Shown here piece by piece: positions 26,765 through 35,846 of a stretch of DNA of 64,000 bases. The position numbers and the translations under genes were made by a program. Source of the DNA: Chitinophagales bacterium. GTDB taxonomy: Bacteria; Bacteroidota; Bacteroidia; Chitinophagales; UBA8649. The notes under the pieces are model-generated. The model did not search any database and was not told the DNA's origin. It saw only the letters and a list, made by a program, of their open reading frames with translations. The DNA lies in the NCBI GenBank assembly GCA_020635975.1, contig JACJYT010000002.1, positions 372,001 to 436,000 of the forward strand, read 5' to 3'. Every line of letters begins with the position of its first letter. Position 1 is the stretch's first letter.

Positions 26765-28399
26765 TTAGTATCTAAATTGTACGCCTACCATACCATTAAA
26801 GCCAAAGGTAGGGTAATTGTACCAATTTTGGTATTTAAAATTGGCTAAATTATTTAGCTGTGCAAAGAAAGACAAATATTTTGTAAACTGATATTCCGCT
26901 CCTAAATTTATATCGACCATGCCTTTTATTTTTTGGGCATTGCCATTTTCATCTTGAGCAAAAGCCCCTGCAAGTCCAAAAATTTCGGCCTTCATTAAGA
27001 GTTTTTCCTTTAATAAATAAGAAGTACTAAAATTGGTATTAATCATGGGTAGATGCCATGCCTTCTCTAGTCCATCTGGTTCGTACAACATAAAATCGAA
27101 GTTAAGAACACTTCTCAATTTATTGTTCCAAGCATATGCTCCTTCTAAATTGATATTTATAACAGTAGTATTTTTATCATAAACGATATTAAATCGTTTC
27201 ATGTCGGTACTATCATTTACATAAATAGGCATTTGCTTAATTACCTTATTCGAGAACCTTGCGTTATAACTAAATTTATCTACCGAACCTTTGAAACCCG
27301 CCATTCTATCTTCTATTCGGCTATTTTCTAGCATAATATCGCTGTTGATGTAAGGATTCTCACTAGCAAAATTTAAATAAGTGTTTTTTTGCAATCTTCG
27401 ACTCCAGCCAGAATAGAAAATTAAAAAGTTCTTGTAAAGTCTTTTCTCGGTATACAACTTTGGATATACATTAAATTGTTGCTCGTCATTGATATCTCCT
27501 GCAGCCCCAACAATCCCGGCTGTTAGCTTCCAATCGTCATTATTAAAGGTATAATCTCCCCCAAACCAAAATATTTCTCTCTCTAAATCGCCTCTGCCTG
27601 GAGCAGAAGGTATATAATTGCTAAAATCCATTTCGCCAATTACATTAAAGAAATGTTTGTTTTTGTTCACTTTCGTGAATTTAACTTTATAGTTTACAAA
27701 CCATTCATTTACGTCGAAATTGTCGTTAGTAAAGGAAGTACTTAGTTCTTGAAAATGGTCAAAATTTTTCTCATTTAAGCCAGCATTTTTTAGGTACAAG
27801 CTTCCTCCAATTTCTCTAAGTCTATGGTTAATTTCTTTGGATGTAAAGCTCGTGTCGGCGTGATTATAACCATAGAAATAATCTTGATTTTGCATAAAGT
27901 TGAAATTCGCGCCTAGCTCTGTTTTTTTCAAATAGTACTTCACGAAGGTACCTAAGTCATTGTCTCTAAATTTTTGATTGTCTGTCTTACCATAGGCGGA
28001 AAGATGCTTGTAGTAGGCTCCAAAAACCGTATTTTTAACGTCGTCATTCATATACACTACTTCTGCCAAGGGCGAAAATTGTGTTCCGAAACCTAAGCGA
28101 ATGTACGAATCATTGAAAGTCTCACTCTTCACTTTCGGCATGGAATAAGGCTTAAGTGTATGTGGCGGATAGTTCAGTTCCAAAAGTTTGCTGGGAACAT
28201 TATACTCAAGTACCAACTTTTCTGTTTCTATTTCTGGAATATTGGGGTTTATCTTGATTTTTTCGGCGTCCACAATTCTAGCCTCGTAATCCTTTACTAC
28301 AATAATATCCTCCGAACCTAGATTTCCTTCCTCTTGGGCGTAACTTAGCTGGCTAGCAAATGCAAAGAACAGCAAGCATATTTTAATGGAATTTTTCAT
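26765..28399 (-). CDS. Outer-membrane beta-barrel protein (TonB-receptor-barrel-like), no plug
   Basis: This 544-residue protein has the signal peptide MKNSIKICLLFFAFASQLSYAQ. A charged linker of about 75 residues follows, then a series of amphipathic aromatic strands ending in FNGMVGVQFRY, a typical C-terminal barrel strand. The strands resemble the barrel half of TonB-dependent receptors, but no plug or TonB box is evident and the length is too short for a full receptor. It lies 9 bp after a 1035-residue TPR gene and 6 bp before the HU-SPOR gene. The triad organisation suggests an envelope complex, whose role I do not know. Confidence 0.82.
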   Translation of the reverse strand: MKNSIKICLLFFAFASQLSYAQEEGNLGSEDIIVVKDYEARIVDAEKIKINPNIPEIETEKLVLEYNVPSKLLELNYPPHTLKPYSMPKVKSETFNDSYIRLGFGTQFSPLAEVVYMNDDVKNTVFGAYYKHLSAYGKTDNQKFRDNDLGTFVKYYLKKTELGANFNFMQNQDYFYGYNHADTSFTSKEINHRLREIGGSLYLKNAGLNEKNFDHFQELSTSFTNDNFDVNEWFVNYKVKFTKVNKNKHFFNVIGEMDFSNYIPSAPGRGDLEREIFWFGGDYTFNNDDWKLTAGIVGAAGDINDEQQFNVYPKLYTEKRLYKNFLIFYSGWSRRLQKNTYLNFASENPYINSDIMLENSRIEDRMAGFKGSVDKFSYNARFSNKVIKQMPIYVNDSTDMKRFNIVYDKNTTVININLEGAYAWNNKLRSVLNFDFMLYEPDGLEKAWHLPMINTNFSTSYLLKEKLLMKAEIFGLAGAFAQDENGNAQKIKGMVDINLGAEYQFTKYLSFFAQLNNLANFKYQNWYNYPTFGFNGMVGVQFRY

Positions 28400-28408
28400 A
28401 GTTATTTC

Positions 28409-31400
28409 TTAGTTATTGTCGAATTCAATAGTGTCTGCATTGTTAAGTTGCAAATCTACCTTCGTGTTTTTTAATTCTGTTTCTTTCAATTTGTCTAGCT
28501 TGTCTTTAGCTTCTTTCATTAATTCTGGATCGCCTACATAGTTATCTACTATACTTTGTAAAGTGGCCTTTGCTTGAAAAACATTATCGAGCATAGAGTA
28601 ATTATCTGCTATAAGTATAAAGGTTTTAACTAGCCAATATTCGTAAGAGGCATACTCGTCTTTTACCTTAAAACATTCGTCTAAAGAGGCTTGATACAAA
28701 TACTTCTTATGAAGAATTAGGGCAAGATTATAGGCAGATTCTGCCTTAATACTACTAATGCTAATGGTGTTTACAATTTGCTTGAAATAGCTTTCCGCCT
28801 CAACAAAATTACCTTTAGCCATTAAAGCTTTAGCTTTGTAAAAACTTGCTTCTGTTTTTAACTCATCTTTAAGGGCATTGTTGGCCAAAACTTTGTTTGC
28901 TTCTTCTAGCACGGCTTCGTAATTTTTAAGATGAAACTGACAACGAAGCAGTCCCACTAAAGCAATTTCTTGATTGCTCGGTACACTAGCATATTTTTTT
29001 AAATCTTGATAGAAGCTTAGTGCTTCAGCGTAGTTAGCATTTATTTCGTAGGCTATATAACTTGCGCGTAGTAGCGAGTTTTCTAAATACTTGCTAGCAC
29101 CAAAACTGATTACCTTTTTAAAATCTAGATAAGACTTGGCATAATCTTTATCTTTAAACTGGCAATCTGCTCTGAAATAATAGGCATTTAAAATGAAATT
29201 GCCTTTAGGGAAACTGGAGATATACTGATCCAATGAAGTTTTGGCTTTAGCGCAATTACCACTCATGTATTGCGTTTCAGCAGCTTCAAACAGTAGGCTA
29301 TCTTGCTCGGAGGTAGAAATATTAATTCCTGCCTCATTCTGAATAAAACTTACGTAATCATTAGGTCGACCAAGCGAAATGTAGAGCTCTTTTAATGCTG
29401 TTAATGCTTCTTTTGCCTGATCCGTATTTTTATAGTCTAAAACTACTCGTTTATAAGCCTTTAGAGCTAGCTCTTCTTCTTGGATATTAAAATAGAGTAA
29501 GCCTAATTTTAAATAGGCGTTGGCACCATAAATACTAGAAGGATAAGAAGTAGTTAAACTATTTAATTTGCTTATGGCCTTTTGGAAATTACCTGCGGCA
29601 AAGTAGGCATTCCCCATTTCATATAAGGCTAAATCTTTGTAAATGTTATTAGGATATCTAGAGTTTAAATACTCCAGTGTGCTAACCTTTTCTTCAAAGT
29701 TTCCTTGTAAGCCTAAAATCACACTCTTTTGAATTAAAGCATACTCAGCACCAACCCAATTTTTATTTATCAGCTCATCGTAATAGTAAATGGCACGGGT
29801 ATAGGATTTCGACATGAACAAACAATCGGCATTTCGCAGGTAGGCATCTGGAATAATGCGCTCGTGACTCATGCTAACGCTACTAGCACTTTTAATGGTT
29901 TCTTCAAAATAACTAGAAGCTGCATCGTAGTTCTTCAATTTAAAATTGCAATAAGCTATGTTGTAATTAGCTATAGTTTTAGACGCAAAATCTTTAGAGA
30001 ACTTGTCTTTTAAGGTGAATTGTTTAAACTTGGAAAAATTACTAGCAGCATCTGCGTACTCTTCTTTTTCGTACAAAATATTACCTTTTAAGAAGAAGGC
30101 TAAAGCTTGTATATCGTTATCATAAGTTTTCTTCAATGACTTATTAACCGTTACTAAAGCGGCATCAAATTGCTTGTCGTTATAAAGTTCAACTGCTCTG
30201 TAGTAGCATACTATTTGATACACTTTTTCAACAGAAGCTCCAGTTATTTTATATTTTTCTAGAATTTCAATTGCTTTAGAAAAATTCTTGGTTTCTAACA
30301 AAGCCTGACTTAGCAAATTACCCGACTCGTTAGCGTAAGCGCTATTCGGATATGCTTCTAAAAACTTACTTAAATTGTCGATTGCTTGACTAGTGAAATC
30401 CAATTCGTAAGCCAATTTAGCATTCTGAAAAGTGGCAACTTCTTTCAAGAAAGGATCGAAGTTAAGCGATGAGGCTTGCTGAAATGCATCTTTTGCTTTA
30501 GCTTTTTCCTTGGTTTTTAGGTAGCAGTCGGCCAAACAATACATCGCATTCTGACCTAAAGAATCTTTCACAATATCTAATTGTTGAAAATTTTCTATAG
30601 CATCTTTATACTTCCCAGTTTTGTATTGGGCATAGGCTAATTGGTAGAGTTCCTCTTTGCTTAGCTTGTCTGCCTTTTTGATGTAAGCTTCTAAATAAGG
30701 AACGGCTTCTTCATAATGTCCAAGTTCAAAATGCGCCTGTCCAAGAATATGAGAAATCTCTAAAAGATTTTCTGTTTTTGGATTGTTCACCAAGGGAGTA
30801 GCATAGGATATTACCTTTTCGTGATTATCTCTCAAAAAGTAAATCTGACAGAGGTAGTAAGGAACAATGTTTTTATACAATTCATTGTCTTTTAAGTCTT
30901 CAAAACTAGATTCTGCTTCCTTGTAGTTCCCTTCGTAAAAATTGATAAAGCCGTAGTAGTATTTTGCAGGAATAGCGTAGGCATTCTTGGCATCTTTTAT
31001 AGCTTTAAAAAGTGGCTTTGCTTCATCGAATTTTTTCTTCTTGAAGTAGCTATAGGCAAAATTAAATTTATACTCTATAAGCTCCTCATTGTTCAATTCT
31101 TTTGGGTCTACCTTATCATACCAATTCATCGCATCCGTGCTCTTGTTATTTTTAAAATAGTAAGAACCCATTTCGAAGAAAGCCTTGTTTCTGAAGGTAC
31201 TTTGGTGGTAATTTTCAATAAATCGGGTAAAGAGTAGTTCTGTATTCGGACTGTTCAATCGAGCCGCACAAATGGCATAGTAGAAATCTGCCATCATCAA
31301 GAGGGTGTATTGATTGTTGTCTGTTGCCTTAACATTTTCTTGATGAAGAAGTTCAAATTCTTTTTGAGCAGGCAAATAAAGTTTTTGATCCATAAGGTCA

Positions 31401-31516
31401 AAACCCTTCTTTAAATGCAGATTCGATTCAGAATAAATGCTGGTTTCTTGAGCAAGAATTTGGTTCTTACCAAAGAGAAGAAAGCATAGTATGAGGACAA
31501 TTTTATATATTTTCAT
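28409..31516 (-). CDS. Large periplasmic TPR-repeat protein
   Basis: This 1035-residue protein is exported by the signal peptide MKIYKIVLILCFLLFGKNQILAQ. It consists almost entirely of tetratricopeptide repeats, for example YKEAESSFEDLKDNELYKN, YEEAVPYLEAYIKKADKLS and YADAASNFSKFKQFTLKDK, probably more than twenty. TPR arrays are protein-binding scaffolds. Being first in a three-gene unit with a barrel and a SPOR protein, it may bridge the peptidoglycan and the outer membrane. This is inference. It ends in an acidic, low-complexity tail (NADTIEFDNN). Confidence 0.88.
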   Translation of the reverse strand: MKIYKIVLILCFLLFGKNQILAQETSIYSESNLHLKKGFDLMDQKLYLPAQKEFELLHQENVKATDNNQYTLLMMADFYYAICAARLNSPNTELLFTRFIENYHQSTFRNKAFFEMGSYYFKNNKSTDAMNWYDKVDPKELNNEELIEYKFNFAYSYFKKKKFDEAKPLFKAIKDAKNAYAIPAKYYYGFINFYEGNYKEAESSFEDLKDNELYKNIVPYYLCQIYFLRDNHEKVISYATPLVNNPKTENLLEISHILGQAHFELGHYEEAVPYLEAYIKKADKLSKEELYQLAYAQYKTGKYKDAIENFQQLDIVKDSLGQNAMYCLADCYLKTKEKAKAKDAFQQASSLNFDPFLKEVATFQNAKLAYELDFTSQAIDNLSKFLEAYPNSAYANESGNLLSQALLETKNFSKAIEILEKYKITGASVEKVYQIVCYYRAVELYNDKQFDAALVTVNKSLKKTYDNDIQALAFFLKGNILYEKEEYADAASNFSKFKQFTLKDKFSKDFASKTIANYNIAYCNFKLKNYDAASSYFEETIKSASSVSMSHERIIPDAYLRNADCLFMSKSYTRAIYYYDELINKNWVGAEYALIQKSVILGLQGNFEEKVSTLEYLNSRYPNNIYKDLALYEMGNAYFAAGNFQKAISKLNSLTTSYPSSIYGANAYLKLGLLYFNIQEEELALKAYKRVVLDYKNTDQAKEALTALKELYISLGRPNDYVSFIQNEAGINISTSEQDSLLFEAAETQYMSGNCAKAKTSLDQYISSFPKGNFILNAYYFRADCQFKDKDYAKSYLDFKKVISFGASKYLENSLLRASYIAYEINANYAEALSFYQDLKKYASVPSNQEIALVGLLRCQFHLKNYEAVLEEANKVLANNALKDELKTEASFYKAKALMAKGNFVEAESYFKQIVNTISISSIKAESAYNLALILHKKYLYQASLDECFKVKDEYASYEYWLVKTFILIADNYSMLDNVFQAKATLQSIVDNYVGDPELMKEAKDKLDKLKETELKNTKVDLQLNNADTIEFDNN

Positions 31517-31656
31517 GATTTTAGGTTCTAGAACGCTATTTAAGCTACAATATTAGGGTAAAAAAGCGAGTGGAGTCTGTTATTTATCCACAACTTACTA
31601 TGGAACGATTTAAAAGAAAACATTCGTACATGGAGATTTACTTTTCTTTTGATTAA

Positions 31657-32157
31657 TTAATTAAAGAGCATCTTTAGATTGAGCTCTTCTTTTTCGTCGA
31701 GACTTATCTTTATTGGCACGCCAGCCGCCTTGATGGTAAATCTGCCGCGAATGTTCAAAATGAAGTCGTTCATGCTTAATCCATTAAGAAGTGCTTGTAT
31801 ATAGTTCCAAGAACTCGTTTCTGGACTTATATCAATTCTTAAAGGAATTTCGAAGGCTTGCTCCTTTTTGATTTTAATAGTTTTGTTCAGCTGCTCAATT
31901 TTCCCCAATTTCGTTTCACCCACAAAAGCATTTAAATCTAAAGCACTTAATTTCGCTTTTACTTTGTTCGGATTATAGTACACCGCCTTGGCAGAAATTA
32001 TTATTTGTAAACTGCCAATCTTTTCGATATGCCAATCCTTGATTTTTACAAAACTAGGGTTTTCAAAAGCAAAGCAAGGAACACGGAAGAATAAGAAAAA
32101 AAGAACTAAAACAAAGGGAAAGAAAGAACTACTTTTCTTTGATGTTGAAGTTCTCAT
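31657..32157 (-). CDS. LEA type 2/WHy-domain protein, exported
   Basis: The protein has 166 residues. A hydrophobic N-terminus (FFPFVLVLFFLFFRVPCFA) acts as signal peptide or anchor. It is followed by a LEA-2/WHy-type beta-sandwich (residues about 38-160; SAKAVYYNPNKVKAKLSALDLNAFVGETKLG). Such domains are common in Bacteroidota envelope proteins and have no settled function in bacteria. Its first 29 bases overlap the 3' end of another LEA-2 gene in a different frame, so the two are translated together and probably arose by duplication. Confidence 0.8.
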   Translation of the reverse strand: MRTSTSKKSSSFFPFVLVLFFLFFRVPCFAFENPSFVKIKDWHIEKIGSLQIIISAKAVYYNPNKVKAKLSALDLNAFVGETKLGKIEQLNKTIKIKKEQAFEIPLRIDISPETSSWNYIQALLNGLSMNDFILNIRGRFTIKAAGVPIKISLDEKEELNLKMLFN

Positions 32158-32635
32158 CTAAATAAAGTTTATCGTTGTTGGTAAAGAGCACTTTTTGCTT
32201 AAAATCGTACGAGATTTTATCTTCTTTTTCGCCGCTAAGCGTTTTTAAGTAACCTACAAGTTTTACATCGCAAGCCACATCCGATTTTATTTTTTTTATA
32301 CCGTAATCGAGATTTTTAAAGGCATCTTCTGGTAGAAAATCTACCACAATTGGAATTTCATACAAGCCTTTGCCCGCTATAGATTTTTCTTTTTTACTAA
32401 TAAAGGTTCCAATATCTTTTCCATTTACGAATACATCAAACTCAGCATATACCACTTTTATCGAATTTTCGTTGGGATTAAGAAAGCGCAGATTCGTATA
32501 AATTTGCACGTTTTTTTTCTTAAATTCTCTTACTTCAACTTTGCTAAACTCTTGTAATTCAAGGTCTTTAACTCCAGAAAAATTACAGGAGATGCTTAAA
32601 AGGAGAAGGAAGAGATAGCCAAGCTTTTTACTCAT
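32129..32635 (-). CDS. LEA type 2/WHy-domain lipoprotein
   Basis: This 168-residue protein begins with a lipoprotein signal whose lipobox is LSISC near residue 17. A LEA-2 domain follows, with the characteristic NLRFLNPNENSIKVVYAEFDVFVNGKDIG pattern (residues about 45-75) and IPIVVDFLPEDAF. It is expected to be lipid-anchored in the envelope. It forms an overlapping pair with the exported LEA-2 gene downstream. A third member of the family is encoded near 62.4-62.9 kb. Confidence 0.82.
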   Translation of the reverse strand: MSKKLGYLFLLLLSISCNFSGVKDLELQEFSKVEVREFKKKNVQIYTNLRFLNPNENSIKVVYAEFDVFVNGKDIGTFISKKEKSIAGKGLYEIPIVVDFLPEDAFKNLDYGIKKIKSDVACDVKLVGYLKTLSGEKEDKISYDFKQKVLFTNNDKLYLDENFNIKEK

Positions 32636-32681
32636 TTTGTCTTGTTAATTATTAGTTGATTAAAATAAACTCAAATATCAT

Positions 32682-32689
32682 TAACTTTG
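32682..32689 (+). promoter_or_regulatory. -7 promoter box for the kinase-like gene
   Basis: TAACTTTG fits TAnnTTTG and lies 22 bases upstream of the ATG at 32712. A TTG lies 23 bases further upstream, slightly long for a -33 element. Confidence 0.5.
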
Positions 32690-32711
32690 TGGAGAATTTA
32701 AAGAAAACCAT

Positions 32712-33287
32712 ATGATAATTGGAATTACAGGGACAATTGGTTCAGGAAAGGATACCCTAATGGAGTTGCTTAAAAATGAATACGGTTTTAAACACTTTTC
32801 TGTACGACAATATTTAACAGAGAAATTGACAGAGCAAGGTTTAGAAATTAATAGAACCAATATGACTAATCTTGCCAATTCACTTCGAGAAGAAAATCAT
32901 CCTGCTTATATTATTGAACAATTATTTCTTCAAGCTAAGAAAGAAGGTGGTAATGCCGTTATTGAAAGTATTCGCACTCCTGGTGAAGTAGATTTTCTAA
33001 AGGAAGCAACAGATTTTCATTTGTTTGCAGTAGATGCGGATCCTAATCTAAGATATGAAAGAGTGCAAGATAGAAAGTCGGCAACGGATAGAGTGGATTT
33101 CAATACTTTTATGGCAGAAGAGCAAAGAGAAATGAGTAACTCGGAGCCTCACATGCAAAACATTGCGGCTTGTGTTCGAGTAGCAGATTATAAGTTTAAA
33201 AATAATGCGAGCATCGATATGTTCTACAAAAAGTTAAGAAAGACTTTAGAACAAAAATTAGAGATGAAATCTACTTCTCAAGTTTAA
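32712..33287 (+). CDS. P-loop nucleotide kinase-like ATPase (dephospho-CoA/adenylate-kinase-like)
   Basis: This 191-residue protein has a Walker A loop GTIGSGKDT at residues 6-14, a conserved acidic/arginine segment VIESIRTPGEVDFL near 80, and a LID-like RVQDRKSATDR near 115. These point to the nucleoside monophosphate kinase fold. It is not clearly a true dephospho-CoA kinase, and its substrate cannot be named. It has its own promoter box and is followed by a small hairpin with a T run, so it seems to be a single-gene transcript. Confidence 0.8.
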   Translation: MIIGITGTIGSGKDTLMELLKNEYGFKHFSVRQYLTEKLTEQGLEINRTNMTNLANSLREENHPAYIIEQLFLQAKKEGGNAVIESIRTPGEVDFLKEATDFHLFAVDADPNLRYERVQDRKSATDRVDFNTFMAEEQREMSNSEPHMQNIAACVRVADYKFKNNASIDMFYKKLRKTLEQKLEMKSTSQV

Positions 33288-33289
33288 GA

Positions 33290-33308
33290 GCAAGCTAAGC
33301 TTGTTTTT
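33290..33308 (+). terminator. Possible intrinsic terminator of the kinase-like gene
   Basis: A short stem CAAGC-TAA-GCTTG is followed directly by TTTTT, 3 bases after the stop codon. The stem is only 5 bp and overlaps the end of the opposing DUF1599 gene, so strength is uncertain. Confidence 0.4.
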
Positions 33309-33849
33309 CTTCTTCTAACTTAATTAAAGCAAATACAGAGTAATTAATGATGTCTGTATAATGCGAATCTATCCCTTCAGAAATTAAAGTCTTGCCCTTA
33401 TTATTTTCGATTTGTTTTATGCGACTTATTTTCATTAAAATTAGATCGGTATAAGAACTAATGCGCATATCTCTCCACGCTTCTCCATAGTCGTGATTTT
33501 TATCGAGCATCAAATTTTTGGTAGCAAGTATATGCTTGTCGTATAGTTCTAAAGCCCGATTAAGAGGTAGCTCTAAGTTCTTCTCTAAGCCTAAATCTAA
33601 TTGAATTAAGGCAATGATGCAATAATTTACCAAAGCAATAAATTCTGGCTCTATGCCTTCATCAATTTTTTGAACTTCCTTTTCTTGGATGGTTCTAATG
33701 CGGTTGGCTTTAATAAATATTTGATCTGTTAAACTGGCTAAACGCATAATGCGCCAAGAGGTGCCATAATCTTTCACCTTAAGTTCAAAAATATTCCTGC
33801 ACTTTTCAATGGCCAGATCGTACTGTTGCGATGTAAGATTTAAATCCAA
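33295..33849 (-). CDS. DUF1599 protein with two tandem copies of the domain
   Basis: The 184-residue protein is an internal duplication. Residues about 8-85 (KCRNIFELKVKDYGTSWRIMRLASLTDQIFIKANRIRTIQ) and 95-178 (DKHILATKNLMLDKNHDYGEAWRDMRISSYTDLILMKISRIKQIE) are clearly the same module. The family DUF1599 has been grouped by others with domains associated with nucleotide modification. No catalytic activity is established. It begins with TTG because no other start precedes the first module. It is divergent from folP, whose promoter box lies only a few bases beyond its start. Confidence 0.85.
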   Translation of the reverse strand: MDLNLTSQQYDLAIEKCRNIFELKVKDYGTSWRIMRLASLTDQIFIKANRIRTIQEKEVQKIDEGIEPEFIALVNYCIIALIQLDLGLEKNLELPLNRALELYDKHILATKNLMLDKNHDYGEAWRDMRISSYTDLILMKISRIKQIENNKGKTLISEGIDSHYTDIINYSVFALIKLEEEKQA

Positions 33850-33855
33850 ACTACT

Positions 33856-33863
33856 TAACTTTG
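33856..33863 (+). promoter_or_regulatory. -7 promoter box for folP
   Basis: TAACTTTG fits TAnnTTTG exactly. Because it lies 47 bases inside the longest possible folP frame, it argues that translation starts downstream, at the TTG at 33884. Confidence 0.5.
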
Positions 33864-33883
33864 CACAAAATTATATTTTTAAC

Positions 33884-34756
33884 TTGGAATCTAAAGTATT
33901 AAATACATTTTCTCTCAATTGCAAAGGGCGACTCAAAGTTTTTGAAGGTGCTGCTCTCATGGGAATTCTTAACTTAACTCCCGATTCTTTTTTTGATGGA
34001 GGAAATTACAACAACTTGGATCTTGCTTTCGAACATGCAGTTAAAATGCTTAGCGAAGGTGTAGATATCATTGATGTTGGTGGAGCCTCAAGCAGACCCA
34101 ATGCCGCAAAATTGGGAGCGCAAGAGGAAATAGATAGAGTAGCTCCCATTATCGAGAAATTAAATGCTAATTTCCCTGAGCTTATAATTTCTATCGATAG
34201 CTATCAAGCTGCTGTTGCCGAAGAAGCTATTCGTAAAGGAGCTAGTATTATCAATGATGTGAGTGGTGGAGATTTGGATGAACACATGTTTGCTCTAGTT
34301 GCTAAATTGAATTGCCCTTATGTGCTTACCCACATGAAAGGCGATCCAAGTACCATGCAGTTGCAGCCAGAATATGACGATGTGTTACTCGAAATTGCCA
34401 AAGATTTTAGCGCTAAACTATTGCGTTTAGATGCTTTAGGTGTAAAAGACATCCTTTTAGATCCTGGTTTTGGCTTTGGTAAAAGTTTGGATCATAATTA
34501 TGAGCTATTAGCCAATCTTTCTTACTTTAAGCATCTTTTTCACCGACCAATATTAGTAGGTTTGTCTAGAAAATCAATGCTCTACAAAGCACTAGATATA
34601 ACGCCGAAGGAAAGTTTAAATGCTAGTACTGCAGCCCATATTATGGCTCTTGAAAGGGGAGCTCAAATTTTAAGAGTGCACGATGTGAAGGCTGCCAAGG
34701 AGGCACTTACCATCTTCCAACTTACCCATAGATTTAGCAAGAGAAACTTGGAGTAA
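33884..34756 (+). CDS. folP: Dihydropteroate synthase
   Basis: FolP joins p-aminobenzoate to the pterin diphosphate in folate synthesis and is the target of sulfonamides. All landmarks are present: MGILNLTPDSFFDGG (residues about 26-40), DVGGASSRP, SIINDVSGG, LTHMKGDPSTMQ, LLDPGFGFGKS and VGLSRKSM. The longest frame starts at 33809, but its first 25 codons overlap the divergent DUF1599 gene and contain the promoter box. The TTG at 33884 (MESKVLNTFSLNC) is therefore preferred, giving 290 residues. A short hairpin follows the stop. Confidence 0.95.
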   Translation: MESKVLNTFSLNCKGRLKVFEGAALMGILNLTPDSFFDGGNYNNLDLAFEHAVKMLSEGVDIIDVGGASSRPNAAKLGAQEEIDRVAPIIEKLNANFPELIISIDSYQAAVAEEAIRKGASIINDVSGGDLDEHMFALVAKLNCPYVLTHMKGDPSTMQLQPEYDDVLLEIAKDFSAKLLRLDALGVKDILLDPGFGFGKSLDHNYELLANLSYFKHLFHRPILVGLSRKSMLYKALDITPKESLNASTAAHIMALERGAQILRVHDVKAAKEALTIFQLTHRFSKRNLE

Positions 34757-34760
34757 ATAA

Positions 34761-34780
34761 AGGAGCTTAGCGAAGCTCTT
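34761..34780 (+). terminator. Weak hairpin after folP
   Basis: GAGCTT-AGCG-AAGCTC forms a 6-bp stem (8 bp with wobble), followed by TTCT. It could be a weak terminator between folP and the epimerase-CBS gene. Confidence 0.35.
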
Positions 34781-34815
34781 CTAAATATCATTAAAACTTA
34801 TTGTATTTTTACCTT

Positions 34816-35826
34816 GTGAAAATTTCAGCCTCCGTTTATTCTGCAATCAACCAGGACTTGCCTAATCTTTTAAAAGAATTGGAAGGCTTACAAATCGATT
34901 TTTTACACATAGATTGTTTTGAAGGCGATGAAGAAAAGTTTCTAGAAGATCTGAAGCTGATTCGTGAACTTAGTTCTATTCCTATCGATCTACATGCTAT
35001 TAGCTCCGACAGTGCTAAGTACCTTGCCCTTGCAGAAGATAATAAACTGGCCCAGCTGACCTTGCAATTTGAAAATTTACAGGAAGCTTTTGTATTGAGT
35101 CCAACCAAGTCTTTTAAATTTGGTTTGGCACTGGTAAACGAAACCGATTTAGAAGCTTTGGTTCCTTATCGAGAGCAATTGGATTATGTTTTACTAATGA
35201 CGACCACTCCGGGCAAGAGTGGTGGACAATTTAAACGAGAAAGTTTTGAAAGAATAAGAAGATGCAAAGCCTTGTTTCCAGACTTACCTATCTATGTGGA
35301 TGGTGGCATAAACGCCGAAGTTTCTTTTATCCTCCGCTTATTGGGAGTAAGCTTGGCGGTTTCGGGATCATTCTTAGTAAACCATAAGAACATGGCTCAG
35401 GCCTTTTTAGATTTACGATTTAATCAGAATGGCTCTTCTTATTTACTAGAAGATTTTATGATAGCCAAAGAGCGTTTACCTATTCTACATTTAAAGAGCT
35501 GTACTTTTAAAGAGGTGCTACTTACCATGGAAACTTATAAAATGGGCTTTGTTTTATTTGAACGCGATGGTCATTTGGAAGGAATTAGCAGTAATGCAGA
35601 CCTAAGGCGCGGCATCTTGAAGCATGTAGAAGATCTAAATAAAATTGAAGTAGAAGATGTGGTAAATAGAAATCCTATAAAAATTTTAGGCAAGGCAAGT
35701 TCTTATGAGATGCTATCTTTACTAAAATCTTATAAGTTCCCTATCTTGTTTTTGCCTGTTGTAAACGAAGAAAATAAGTTACTTGGAGCCTTGAGTTTTA
35801 ATGAATTAATAAAAGGAGAAGCTTAG
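34816..35826 (+). CDS. Ribulose-phosphate 3-epimerase-like TIM barrel fused to a CBS-domain pair
   Basis: Residues about 1-210 form a pentose-phosphate epimerase-type barrel. The family's metal/acid residues are retained: Ser in KISASVYS, His and Asp in FLHIDCF, His in DLHAISS, the phosphate motif MTTTPGKSGGQF, and Asp in IYVDGGIN. Residues about 215-336 form two CBS motifs (FMIAKERLPILHLKS ... LFERDGHLEGISSNADLRRGIL ... VEDVVNRNPIKIL ... FLPVVNEENKLLGALSFNELI), which usually sense adenine nucleotides. The GTG at 34816 aligns with normal epimerase starts, and a TTG five codons upstream is possible. DAHP synthase follows 20 bp later. The fusion may give ligand control of a pentose- or hexulose-phosphate step; the substrate is not certain. 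Confidence 0.78.
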   Translation: MKISASVYSAINQDLPNLLKELEGLQIDFLHIDCFEGDEEKFLEDLKLIRELSSIPIDLHAISSDSAKYLALAEDNKLAQLTLQFENLQEAFVLSPTKSFKFGLALVNETDLEALVPYREQLDYVLLMTTTPGKSGGQFKRESFERIRRCKALFPDLPIYVDGGINAEVSFILRLLGVSLAVSGSFLVNHKNMAQAFLDLRFNQNGSSYLLEDFMIAKERLPILHLKSCTFKEVLLTMETYKMGFVLFERDGHLEGISSNADLRRGILKHVEDLNKIEVEDVVNRNPIKILGKASSYEMLSLLKSYKFPILFLPVVNEENKLLGALSFNELIKGEA

Positions 35827-35846
35827 CAGCTTCTGAAGCTAAAAAA

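Noticed and set aside
34801..34815. TTG start for the epimerase-CBS protein
   Set aside because: The GTG at 34816 aligns with usual epimerase N-termini; the five extra residues have no support.
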